Position numbers and translations under genes: made by a program. This document shows, one piece after another, positions 9,161-18,443 of a stretch of DNA of 42,277 bases (positions within the stretch are counted from its first letter, which is position 1; every line of letters starts with the position of its first letter). A model generated the notes under the pieces. The model was not told the DNA's origin, searched no databases, and saw only the letters and a list, made by a program, of their open reading frames with translations. This DNA comes from a virus, in IMG/VR virus record IMGVR_UViG_3300021425_000066, positions 1 through 42,277 of that record, one strand, 5' to 3'.

Positions 9161-9889
9161 CTATAAAGTAAATCCGGCTGAGTTAGCAGACCCAGACGCA
9201 AGAGCAAACCCAGCTGAGTCTGAGCCGCCGCCACCGCCTGTTGTCGTGGCCGTAGGAAAAGATGAAACATCCTGCGCGCTGTCAGCAAACCAATATCTAA
9301 TCTCGTCAATAGTCCCAGTAAAAGTAGCCTCATAAGTGCTTCCAAGATCAACAACACTACTATTCGGAGTACCAAATCCAGATCCGGCGCTACCGTTAAC
9401 CGAGCCAGTGCCTGTTGCAGTATCAGATCCTAACGAAACAATACTACTCGCAGAACCTATACCGCCGGGCTGGACGTATAGTGACATTTCACGTAAGCTA
9501 TCATCAACTTTCATATAGTATGTTGCGTCAGAACCTGTATATGAAGAAATACTGACTTCGAGATGTGATGTTGATGTACGAAAGTTTCCCCAAGATCGTC
9601 CTCCGTTGTATGCGCGTGCTCTCATTGTGCCAGAGTCAACCCCAATAGCAATACCGGTTCCGCCCGATCCGCCGAATTCAATAAGTAGCCCATTATCCGA
9701 TGCGCCAATATTTGCATCAATAGCAATAAGAGTGTCCCAATGATTAGTGGTTCCAGGTATAGTAGATGGAAATGAAGTAACGGTATTATCCGGTGCACCA
9801 TTAATAGTAATGATATCGGTTTCATAGTTAATGCTGCTGCTAGTAGCGACAAAGTTACGAACTATGGTCTGCATATGTTGATTAAGCAC
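9161..9889 (-). CDS. LamG/concanavalin-like fibre-associated protein (242 aa)
   Basis: A beta-rich protein resembling a LamG-type jelly roll: WDTLIAIDANIG, GLLIEFGGSGGTG, MRARAYNGGRSWGNF, then TFTGTIDEIRYWF near residue 200, a common closing strand of LamG domains. A Gly-rich linker and a short repeat (SAGFALASGSANSAGFTL) end the chain. The start chosen is GTG 9889, with GGGAG 8 nt upstream and overlap of the 1610-aa stop; an ATG at 9874 is in frame but lacks a Shine-Dalgarno sequence. It is probably a glycan-binding virion part. Confidence 0.65.
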   Translation of the reverse strand: MLNQHMQTIVRNFVATSSSINYETDIITINGAPDNTVTSFPSTIPGTTNHWDTLIAIDANIGASDNGLLIEFGGSGGTGIAIGVDSGTMRARAYNGGRSWGNFRTSTSHLEVSISSYTGSDATYYMKVDDSLREMSLYVQPGGIGSASSIVSLGSDTATGTGSVNGSAGSGFGTPNSSVVDLGSTYEATFTGTIDEIRYWFADSAQDVSSFPTATTTGGGGGSDSAGFALASGSANSAGFTL

Positions 9890-12800
9890 TTACGTAACTC
9901 CCATACAGATCGGATCCGACCTTCCATAACTGAATAACATTATACCCAGTCGTCGCCAATGTAGGCGCAAGCCCGCCTGGCCAATAGATAGTAGGCCAGG
10001 TAATAGTGAAACCTGTGCCATCATCAATCATTAGAGTAACGTACTGGCCGGTAGTTAAGCTCTCGGTAAACGTGGTATTGCCTGTCAGTGTCTTGTATTG
10101 GATTGTTCCATTGTCTGGATCAATATCCGTGCCTGTTAAGTTATAGACTTGTTCACCGACCGATCCAGCGATTGACAAGGTGCTGTCAGCTGAACCGGAT
10201 CCGATACCGAGTTTACCGTCTTGGGTAAACACGAAACGGTCTGTAGCGGTCCCACTAACGTCACGGATCTTCAGATCCCCGTTAACGAGGTCAAAGTAGT
10301 TGATGTTACTCGAATGGTACATCCGCAGGTCGTTACTGGTTCCAAGTTGAAGTTGGTGTCCATCCTGGAACTCAAGACCCGCGTCTGGGGTCCATATGAT
10401 TCTTATGGCGTTGCCGTTTGCTCCATCTCTCCAGCGCCAAGTGCCAGAGTCCAAATCCATATAAGCGTCGGTGCCGTTATATTGGAATGCCCAGTCACTT
10501 CCAGTTCCGAGACGAAGTTCCTTGGAATCTAATATTTTAAAGGCAGCATTTGACGTAAGTAGGTTCTCTTCTACTGTGAAATATGTGGTCAACCCGAACG
10601 CAACGCCACTTGTCAGGCCAGACCCGACTTGAAACTCCATCATACCGCCCGTGGTAGAATCAGTGTTGACGCGTATACGGCCCGCGTTGCCGGTCTGTTC
10701 GGGCGTTTGCGACCTATGGTTAAATGTCACACTCGCGTTACCACCGCCGTCGTTATGAGTAAGCGATACACCACCACTGCCAAGGCCAGCAGTAAAATAC
10801 CCTGTAGTTGAATATGTTCCAGTACCCGAGGTTTTGCCAGTTAGGTCATTAAATGCGACAGACACGCCGGACAGTTCACCTTGGACATACGCAGTCGTTG
10901 CGATTTGTGTCGTGTTGGTCGAGGCCGCAGCCGTAGGTGCCGTTGGTGTGCCAGTCAAAGCGGGTGAAGCAAGGTCGGCCTTCGTACCCAGTTCGGTAAT
11001 GATATTTGTACCACCGACTGACAGAGTACCCGGACTGTCAATAGTAATCCCATGACCGTTGAGTAACTTGAGGTCACTGTTAGTCAGACGAGCTGCAATG
11101 ACATTCGAACCATTTGCCTTCACCGCAAACTCAATAAGACCGTCTTCAGTACCGTTAGTTACGTCCGAGGCCTTACCAGTAATCTTAGCGTATACAACTT
11201 CACCCGACGTATCATTGTCACCTTTGAACTTGATCTGACCAAGATAGTCACCGTCATCAGGTGAGGCAGACGTGCGCACAAAGTCAAGGATAGGAGCTGC
11301 ATCCGATGTATCATTCGCAGTAGAGAGTGTCATAACCGGTGACGACGTACTCGTATTCGATACAGCCAGAGTGGTACCATTCCATTGGAAGTTCGTATCA
11401 CCTTCGATTGTACCGTCACCGGTCCATACACCAATCTGATTATCGACCGGAGTACCCACCTTGGATACGTCACCACCACTTGCCGTAACCGCAGTGGTCT
11501 GTGTTGTACCATCTGGGAACTTAATGCCACCAGTAGTAGACTCAATAACTCCAGTAACAGTTAATGGCGATGAAGGCGAATTAGTTCCAATACCAACTCT
11601 GCCATCATTTGCTGCGACGGCGTTAATAGTAAGGATCTTATCTACATGATTCCATGCTGCTCCATCATAATAGAAGCCACCGAAGTTAAAGGTAGCTGCA
11701 TCTCTTGTGCCAACATTATTTCGAAAACTAATCTCGGCAGTTCGAGCTGAACTATTATTAATATATGGTTTATAATATGCTAAAGATCCAGAACTTACGC
11801 TTTTAATTGCTTGATTATCAACGACTTCTGCGCCATTTGCAAATACTGGAGAGCCATCAGAGGTAATGTAAAAATCGCCAGGTAACGTAAAGTTACCTCT
11901 TCCGATCATAAAGTAGCCATCATACTGACCAGGCTCTCCGATCTTTATAGACCAAAGACTTCCGGAGTTAGTCCCGTCAGTATTTTCTAATGCAATGACA
12001 GGTGCCGCAGCATTATCGCCTGACAAATGGAGCTTATACAATGGTGAAGATGTTCCAATACCAACATTACCATCATATGCAATATTAAATACTACGTTAT
12101 TACTAGCATCTTGGGCATGAAATAAATCTGTACCTGAAGCAGTACTTTTTACACCCATAACAGCAGGATAAGCTCCAGCAGAAGTTGCATCATTAATAAA
12201 TTGGTGTGCAGGATAAGTACCTGCTCCAACTCCTCCAGAACCTCTTTGTCTATATAGCAAAGCTCTATTTGCAGTATCTACAAACGCTACTTGTTGATGA
12301 TCTAGTCCCTGACAAATATTAACTGTTGCTCCTCCGGTACGAGTAACTTGTATGCCTCCGGTACCAGCACCACAATTTTCAAGTGTAAGAGCATAAATGT
12401 TTGTTCTATTACCTCCATCAATAGTAGTGGTATAGTTTAACTTAATTTCACGCTGTGTTCCTGTGCCAGCTGCTTCAGTACCAACGACAAACTCATTAGT
12501 ATCCCACTTTAAAATACCACGTTCATAGTTAGAAGCATCTGTGTAGGTGTTGTATATATGCGCACCAGTTTCCGTAGTGCTATCAACTACTGTTAGGTTA
12601 CTAGTAGGCGTAGCACCACCGATAACAACATCACCACCGCCTTGAACAAGAGTAACATTACCACCACTCGTATTATTTAAGTCTAGACTTGCATTAGCAC
12701 CGCCATACGTGTCATTCGTATTAATACGCATTTGATAGCTACTATTAGTAATAATATCGCCACGATATCCAGCGCCACTAAATTCAATACCAGCTGATCC

Positions 12801-14714
12801 ATTGCCATTAGATGCTAGGCGTAAATGTGCATCATTCGTACTATCATTCGTAAGTCTTAATTCATTTGTTGTAGGAAATAATTTCCAACTGCCAGTGTTA
12901 TTTCCATATTCGAATTCAATTGCTTCGTTTTGTTTATTTGCAATCGTTCCATTACTCGAATAGATCTTAATCTTACCGACAGTATTTGATGCACTACCAA
13001 CTTCGAGAAGTGTTATGTTATTGAACGATCCGGAAGTTGTATTTCTTGTTGGAGAGTTTGTTTCAGGTGTACCACCACCAGCAACAACCGCAATATTATC
13101 AGTGTATGATGTTGTTGTATTATCATTAATCGTAGCAATATAAAGTCGATAAAAACCACCGACATTGCTTTGCGAACCACGATAAATCTTACGTGCAATA
13201 ACACGTGAATCAGGACTAACCGGAATTGAAGTTAACTCAATCTGATCACTTGACGCAGAAGCAATCGTAGTGCTAAGAGGAGATTCAGTTGTTTCGCCAA
13301 GCGCAGTAACATACGTAACTGAATAGCGAATATTCGTATCAGTTATATTACCAGGGGTTCCACTGATTGTTGCGGTAAGAGCAGTCGTCGGAGCGGCAAT
13401 AAAATCAAAGTCATATTTACCGGTAAGAGTCGTAAGACCATCTTTATCAATATTGAAAATATTATTAGTGTCAAGATTAATGTCAACAATCTTAGAATCT
13501 GCAGCACTATTCGTATCAGTAACATTTAGCTTAAAAGCCGTAAATGTTGTTAAAGCACTATCAAAAGTAATATTACCTTTAAAGGGTTCTGCAGTACTAT
13601 GTAGTGTATTTTGTACTTCTAGTCCACCACGTTGTATCAAAACATTTTGTGGGAACACAATTTGATTGCCAATAACTCTAAATACATCACCAACGCCAGA
13701 AGATGCAAGTCTCCAATAGTTACTTTGTTGACGATAGAACTTAAGCCAATTTCCTCCAGCGCCATCACTAGCAAAAGTAAGATCACCGTCTACAAAAGCA
13801 TTAGTATTAACTTTAAGATCTCGTTTTGTACCAGTACCGAGTGCTTCTGTTCCCACAATAAACTCATTAGTATCCCACTTTAATGTACCCCGCTCATAGT
13901 TAGAAGCATCAGTATAGGTATTATAGATATTAAACGTCTGAGCATTTGTACCATTACGTTGAGCAAGAGTATTAGCCGCATCTCGTTCTAGAACTAGGTC
14001 AGGTGTTTCCCACCAGGCAGAAGTGCCATTAAAATGAATACCTTTACCGCTCGCAAGTGTTAAACCACGCGTAGCGTGCAAGGAGGTTCTATTATCCGAT
14101 ATAATAAATGGGGCTGTAAGCCTTTGGGCCTCGACCTGGCCACTATTAGCACCGGTTATTTGAACTCCACCGCTAATAAAGCTAGCTGTGCCAGTAGTGG
14201 CTAATTGCGATCCGTCCCATGTTAGGTTCGCATCACCTTCGATCGTATCTGCATCTGTCCATATTGCCAACTGATTATTTGACGGTGTACCCGAAACATC
14301 AACGAAACCATCTCCACCACCTGATACCGTAAGATTCAATGTAGCATTACCCAAATCAGTAAGTGTAACTGAACCGGTTGCATCACCTGTTACGGTAATA
14401 GTTGGATCTGGTAGGTTTGTAAAGTTGTTAAAGTCTAAATAGTAATCACCGGCCTGGTTATTGAGCGTATCGGCATTTCCGCCTGTTGCAGTACCAGTTG
14501 TTCCATCGCCAACGAGATCTGCAATATCAGGAATCGGTACATTATTTGGATCTGGTATTGAAGGGAAATTAATCGGATCAATTGTTGGAAGAGTAATGCC
14601 ACCAGCCGGCGCAGCTTTTACCTTTGACGTATCAATCGACGGAGTCTTCTTAGGCTCATTAGCACTCGGTATAATAAATGCTGTTGGATCTAAGAGCTTT
14701 AATTTATCTTTCAT
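9882..14714 (-). CDS. Very large modular tail fibre protein (1610 aa)
   Basis: The largest gene in the window. The N-terminus (MKDKLKLLDPTAFIIPSANE) leads into Pro-rich and then beta-repeat segments. Repeated elements include N(I)YNTYTDASNYERG(T/I)LKWDTNEF(I/V)VGTEA near residues 265 and 730, GVWTGDGTIEGDTNFQWNG and its relative near residue 150, and GNVGIGTSSPLYKLHLSG typical of long phage fibres. The C-terminus ends LWKVGSDLYGSYVSA; no S74 endosialidase-type chaperone motif is visible. GC content changes sharply inside the gene: 28 of 60 bases in 11161-11220 against 19 of 60 in 12841-12900, suggesting modular exchange. It is coupled to the spike gene upstream (TAATG). Confidence 0.85.
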   Translation of the reverse strand: MKDKLKLLDPTAFIIPSANEPKKTPSIDTSKVKAAPAGGITLPTIDPINFPSIPDPNNVPIPDIADLVGDGTTGTATGGNADTLNNQAGDYYLDFNNFTNLPDPTITVTGDATGSVTLTDLGNATLNLTVSGGGDGFVDVSGTPSNNQLAIWTDADTIEGDANLTWDGSQLATTGTASFISGGVQITGANSGQVEAQRLTAPFIISDNRTSLHATRGLTLASGKGIHFNGTSAWWETPDLVLERDAANTLAQRNGTNAQTFNIYNTYTDASNYERGTLKWDTNEFIVGTEALGTGTKRDLKVNTNAFVDGDLTFASDGAGGNWLKFYRQQSNYWRLASSGVGDVFRVIGNQIVFPQNVLIQRGGLEVQNTLHSTAEPFKGNITFDSALTTFTAFKLNVTDTNSAADSKIVDINLDTNNIFNIDKDGLTTLTGKYDFDFIAAPTTALTATISGTPGNITDTNIRYSVTYVTALGETTESPLSTTIASASSDQIELTSIPVSPDSRVIARKIYRGSQSNVGGFYRLYIATINDNTTTSYTDNIAVVAGGGTPETNSPTRNTTSGSFNNITLLEVGSASNTVGKIKIYSSNGTIANKQNEAIEFEYGNNTGSWKLFPTTNELRLTNDSTNDAHLRLASNGNGSAGIEFSGAGYRGDIITNSSYQMRINTNDTYGGANASLDLNNTSGGNVTLVQGGGDVVIGGATPTSNLTVVDSTTETGAHIYNTYTDASNYERGILKWDTNEFVVGTEAAGTGTQREIKLNYTTTIDGGNRTNIYALTLENCGAGTGGIQVTRTGGATVNICQGLDHQQVAFVDTANRALLYRQRGSGGVGAGTYPAHQFINDATSAGAYPAVMGVKSTASGTDLFHAQDASNNVVFNIAYDGNVGIGTSSPLYKLHLSGDNAAAPVIALENTDGTNSGSLWSIKIGEPGQYDGYFMIGRGNFTLPGDFYITSDGSPVFANGAEVVDNQAIKSVSSGSLAYYKPYINNSSARTAEISFRNNVGTRDAATFNFGGFYYDGAAWNHVDKILTINAVAANDGRVGIGTNSPSSPLTVTGVIESTTGGIKFPDGTTQTTAVTASGGDVSKVGTPVDNQIGVWTGDGTIEGDTNFQWNGTTLAVSNTSTSSPVMTLSTANDTSDAAPILDFVRTSASPDDGDYLGQIKFKGDNDTSGEVVYAKITGKASDVTNGTEDGLIEFAVKANGSNVIAARLTNSDLKLLNGHGITIDSPGTLSVGGTNIITELGTKADLASPALTGTPTAPTAAASTNTTQIATTAYVQGELSGVSVAFNDLTGKTSGTGTYSTTGYFTAGLGSGGVSLTHNDGGGNASVTFNHRSQTPEQTGNAGRIRVNTDSTTGGMMEFQVGSGLTSGVAFGLTTYFTVEENLLTSNAAFKILDSKELRLGTGSDWAFQYNGTDAYMDLDSGTWRWRDGANGNAIRIIWTPDAGLEFQDGHQLQLGTSNDLRMYHSSNINYFDLVNGDLKIRDVSGTATDRFVFTQDGKLGIGSGSADSTLSIAGSVGEQVYNLTGTDIDPDNGTIQYKTLTGNTTFTESLTTGQYVTLMIDDGTGFTITWPTIYWPGGLAPTLATTGYNVIQLWKVGSDLYGSYVSA

Positions 14715-16192
14715 TATGTTCTTCTTCTCGAAGGCTGAAGTTCTTCGCCGTTACCTGTCCACTGAGGATATTTATTACTTATGTAAGAGACAACATCGAA
14801 CTCGGGATCTGATCTATTGCCAGGCTGAACATCAGCATGACCGCGAACAAATGAATCCGGAAAGACCTGTAACCATGCACTAATGAATAAGTCAAACGCA
14901 TTCCACTGCGCAGTTGTAAATGTAGAGGCTGATCGTTGGTTTCCACCTTGGGCACTCGATCCAACTTTACCACCAATAAAAGAAATACCGATTGTAAAGT
15001 TATTGAACCCTCTACCGCTTGAGTCTTTAGCAGAAGTATGTGCACCGGTCTTTTTAATATCACGACCTAAACTAATCCCGCCATTGCGTAATAGAACAAA
15101 GTGATATCCTATTTCGCTGAATCCGGATTGTTTATGCCAGCGGTCAATCTCGGCCGCATCTGTATTCATATTTTCGTATGTATCTGCATGGTGAATAATA
15201 AGTCCACGAATACGATTGCTACCTGAAATACGAGCATCTCTTCCTTCTTCGAAGTATGTGGTCAGCTCTTCCTTTGTTTCAAATATCTTGCCGATCTCTC
15301 CATTTCTAAGTACGTTCGGAGGTTGACGTGAAAGGAATTGACCAGCAGAATCGCCTACGACCTTTCCATACTCGGCCATGGCTTGCTGGGCATATCTTTC
15401 CCTTTGGGGTCTTGTGCTATTACCTCTTCGAAAAAAGAGTTGTGCAATCGCATTTGCGGCATCCTTCTCATTATCGATATCGGTAGTAACAACCGAAGAG
15501 TAGTCTTCTCCGATAATATTTAAAACGCCGGTTGCCTTTTTCGGTGAGTAGTTACCAAGCAGACGATCACATATAAACTCTATTTGTGTCTTAAGATCGC
15601 TTACGGTTTTGTTTCTTTCGTTTGCATATTTACGAAGAAGCTCTACATCATCACGTTCGAACTTACCAATACCGAGTGCTTCTCCATTAAAGGCTTCGGA
15701 ATCAAACGAAAGCTCATTGACATCTGCGATCGCCCCAACCAGACCAGCGGCTTGTATATTTGTTAAGCCTTTAGCACGTGCAAGTTTAAAGATTGCTTCG
15801 GGTATACTCGTTCCAAAGTCATCTATCTCCATTTCGTTGATCGCTTCCTCGATTGAAAGATCTGTTCTTTGAGCCTGTGAGGTATTTTTTGGACCAGACA
15901 AAGACCCCAATACGAGAAACTGCTGCTTCATATCCGGATCAAGATAAACGCCATATACAAGTGAACCAATCTTAAGACCAATCGGCGATGTACCTACACC
16001 AGAAATCGATGCAGACGTAACAGGCATCATAACCTGTGACCAGGGCAAATCTGTAATTGGCAAGCTTTCCATATTTACGGTGTGTAGACCATAGACACGG
16101 ACTCGAACTCTGCCAGATTGAGTAGGATCATTAATATCTTCAACTACACCGATGCCCCAGTTCGTTTTAGATCCGTAATAATCAGTGGACAT
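14714..16192 (-). CDS. 5: Baseplate spike protein: gp5-like OB fold, tail lysozyme and amidase_2 domains (492 aa)
   Basis: Residues 1-100 form a gp5-type OB fold (NWGIGVVEDINDPTQSGRVR, then GSLVYGVYLDPDMKQQFLVLG). Residues 115-280 resemble the phage tail lysozyme (lysozyme_2) family with AIFKLARAKGLTNIQAAGLVGAI. Residues 325-475 are an N-acetylmuramoyl-L-alanine amidase (amidase_2) domain: IIHHADT with His334, GYHFVLLRNG, GAHTS with His385, and GHADVQPGN with His452 and Asp462 as likely ligands. It should cut peptidoglycan during tail penetration. T4 gp5 has a lysozyme and helix instead; here the helix is in a separate gene and an amidase is added. It is translationally coupled to the gp27-like hub gene (TAATG at 16192), as expected for gp5-gp27 partners. 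Confidence 0.85.
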   Translation of the reverse strand: MSTDYYGSKTNWGIGVVEDINDPTQSGRVRVRVYGLHTVNMESLPITDLPWSQVMMPVTSASISGVGTSPIGLKIGSLVYGVYLDPDMKQQFLVLGSLSGPKNTSQAQRTDLSIEEAINEMEIDDFGTSIPEAIFKLARAKGLTNIQAAGLVGAIADVNELSFDSEAFNGEALGIGKFERDDVELLRKYANERNKTVSDLKTQIEFICDRLLGNYSPKKATGVLNIIGEDYSSVVTTDIDNEKDAANAIAQLFFRRGNSTRPQRERYAQQAMAEYGKVVGDSAGQFLSRQPPNVLRNGEIGKIFETKEELTTYFEEGRDARISGSNRIRGLIIHHADTYENMNTDAAEIDRWHKQSGFSEIGYHFVLLRNGGISLGRDIKKTGAHTSAKDSSGRGFNNFTIGISFIGGKVGSSAQGGNQRSASTFTTAQWNAFDLFISAWLQVFPDSFVRGHADVQPGNRSDPEFDVVSYISNKYPQWTGNGEELQPSRRRT

Positions 16193-17583
16193 TATACAAT
16201 ACCTTCTTGGATTTCACCATCTGTTTCAGCCGCTGAGCTATCGAGCGAAGATGTTCTCTTAAGACGAAGTGTTGCGATATACACTTCTCGGTTATTCGTA
16301 CTATTAAACGTAAACTTATGGCATACGTTTGATATGAGATACTTACCAGAATACTTTTTATCAATCACTTGATCTGAAGTGTTAACAGTCATCGAAGGAT
16401 CAGGCTTTGGTATATTTATCGATATAACGCGACCGATGCTTGAGTTATTTTCCTGAGAAAGCATATGCCAGCCAGGTATGGAAATCTCTGCTGAGTCTTT
16501 CTCAAGGAATAGCATGTTCGCTTCTGCATTTACACCAAGAAAACGATCAGCAATTGTAGTATCTTCATTCAATGCCGGCATATCTTCAAATATACCTGAC
16601 GTACTAATCGATGCATAGTAAGGTATATCAGTATTCTGTGAACTTAGGCTCTGCAGTGTCGATCCGAAGTCATCAATCACAAAATTAGGATCAAGCTGGG
16701 GACCGGCCTCAAGCTCTCGATTTGCGGCAACCTTTTCATTAAAGTGATCGATATAATAGTAGTCTGCACCCGATACTCTATTTCGGAATGGATCAACAAC
16801 CAGTTGGCCAGACTTAATAAGCTTTTCTCGCGCAATACCTAAAATCGTACTCTCTTCGATCGGCGCGTGATCCATAATATGTAAAGCGCCAAGATTAAAA
16901 TCGGTATTGACTGTTGGCGTTTTACTAAAGACCAATGGCTCTTCTTCGTTATTGCGATATAGACTATACAAAGAACGAATGTGCAAACCTTCTTTGAGCG
17001 AAGAAAAGAAAAAGAATGGCTCGCCAAACTCAGTAGTCGTATTATCAAGTACCATCTTTGTAGCTTGTAATGGCCTTACATTTGGGAACAATACCTTTGA
17101 ATTGTCCTTTGACTGCTCAACGTCCCATGCTTCGGGATCAACCTTTAGATAGCTGTTAGCGATAGTCTGAATAATATCAGAGTGATTTCCGGTGAATGCG
17201 CGACTTACATTCAAGAAATTATTAAAGAAGCCATGCGGTTCCATAAAGTGTATTAGATACGATACAGTCGTTTCGTTTATTCTTTTTATGTTCGTTACAT
17301 TCCATACCACAAACTCTTTTTCGAGTTGATAGTCTTCATTGTTCCAAAGCTTTACACGTATTCTTTCATTGCCCATAAGGTTCAACGAAATAATCGATGC
17401 ACTATCAACAACCGCAATTGTACCTGTTACAAACGGTACATTAATATCTTCGAAGAGAGTCATCTCAACCGTAGAGTTTGTTATGTTGAAGAGGAATGGT
17501 TCATCTTCATTACGATAAATGACAAGCGTGATCGCATCATCTAAGATACGAAAGTTATTTGGCTGCTGAACGATATTAGCCAT
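16192..17583 (-). CDS. 27: Baseplate hub protein, gp27-like (463 aa)
   Basis: The position, between gp53 and the OB-lysozyme-amidase spike, and the length (T4 gp27 is 391 aa) fit the hub trimer that binds gp5. The N-terminus shows NSTVEMTLFEDINVPFVTGTIAV, seen in gp27-type hubs of marine T4-like phages. FNNFLNVSRAFTGNHSDIIQTIA resembles the helper domain of gpD/VgrG-type hubs. The C-terminus has KYLISNVCHKFTF. Its start overlaps gp53 by 8 bp. The family link is by motif pattern and context, not alignment. Confidence 0.75.
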   Translation of the reverse strand: MANIVQQPNNFRILDDAITLVIYRNEDEPFLFNITNSTVEMTLFEDINVPFVTGTIAVVDSASIISLNLMGNERIRVKLWNNEDYQLEKEFVVWNVTNIKRINETTVSYLIHFMEPHGFFNNFLNVSRAFTGNHSDIIQTIANSYLKVDPEAWDVEQSKDNSKVLFPNVRPLQATKMVLDNTTTEFGEPFFFFSSLKEGLHIRSLYSLYRNNEEEPLVFSKTPTVNTDFNLGALHIMDHAPIEESTILGIAREKLIKSGQLVVDPFRNRVSGADYYYIDHFNEKVAANRELEAGPQLDPNFVIDDFGSTLQSLSSQNTDIPYYASISTSGIFEDMPALNEDTTIADRFLGVNAEANMLFLEKDSAEISIPGWHMLSQENNSSIGRVISINIPKPDPSMTVNTSDQVIDKKYSGKYLISNVCHKFTFNSTNNREVYIATLRLKRTSSLDSSAAETDGEIQEGIV

Positions 17584-18430
17584 TTTTCAATGACTCTCTG
17601 AACAAGCTGCTAATCTTATTTGCAACAGATGGCACAAGCACTTTGATCTTTGATAGATCGTCATTGATATTTGTATAGTGCTCAAAGAAAGTAACTGTAT
17701 TGTATGGAGAGATGTTAGCGTAAATGTCTGGGTTTGCGGGGTCGTCAAATACTCCACCTGGCAAATCGACTTCACCTTCACTTGGCTCACCTCTAAAGTC
17801 CACTGAATAATCTACATCTGCGTTATTACCATTCGCATCTTCGACATAGTTATATGCGAAATATGCTGGGCTATGAACTTCTGATATAACTAATGAATAT
17901 GTCGGAGATGCAGTGATCGTATCAACAACTGTTTCATTCGGCTGAAATTTTATAGCATTTGTTTTTCGAATAAAGATCTGACCGAGTAAAGGATTCTTAG
18001 CATATACAACACCGGTAGCACCAGAAATCGATCCAAAGATATTAGTGCCAATCGGAAACTGGCCAACAATAACATGCTGCTTATTGCCATTCGAACTATT
18101 TGTTGTTTCGCCAAATGCAACTACACACTCGCCAGGAACGTCCTTTGCCATTTTCTTCAGAAGTTCTTCTTGGGATAGAGGCCATCCTTGATCTCGTATC
18201 TTATCATTCAATAGATAAAATGTCCAATGCAAATCAGTTGTTCCGTATAGCCGTTGAGATAGAACATCTGGCCTTTCGCCATTCTGCACTTGAATTAGAC
18301 GGTATGCAGTTGACTCATCCTTAATATCATCAAGGATTCTAGAATAAAGAGCGATATTCTGAAACGGAGAAGACTCTTCATTCTCGCCAAAGAAATAATC
18401 TACATTTGGAAAATAGCTAAAATATGCCAT
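17576..18430 (-). CDS. 53: Baseplate wedge protein gp53
   Basis: Near the N-terminus is VQNGERPDVLSQRLYGTTDLHWTFYLLN followed by IRDQGWPLSQEEL, the LysM-like gp53 signature that links wedges in the T4 baseplate. The ATG at 18430 (MAYFSYFPNVDYFFG) is preferred over an upstream non-ATG start that would overlap the tape measure gene; it matches the usual gp53 N-terminus and leaves a 13-bp gap. At 284 aa it is longer than T4 gp53 (196 aa), the extra being a C-terminal region with acidic loops, as in marine relatives. Confidence 0.87.
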   Translation of the reverse strand: MAYFSYFPNVDYFFGENEESSPFQNIALYSRILDDIKDESTAYRLIQVQNGERPDVLSQRLYGTTDLHWTFYLLNDKIRDQGWPLSQEELLKKMAKDVPGECVVAFGETTNSSNGNKQHVIVGQFPIGTNIFGSISGATGVVYAKNPLLGQIFIRKTNAIKFQPNETVVDTITASPTYSLVISEVHSPAYFAYNYVEDANGNNADVDYSVDFRGEPSEGEVDLPGGVFDDPANPDIYANISPYNTVTFFEHYTNINDDLSKIKVLVPSVANKISSLFRESLKNG

Positions 18431-18443
18431 TATAATCTTTCTC

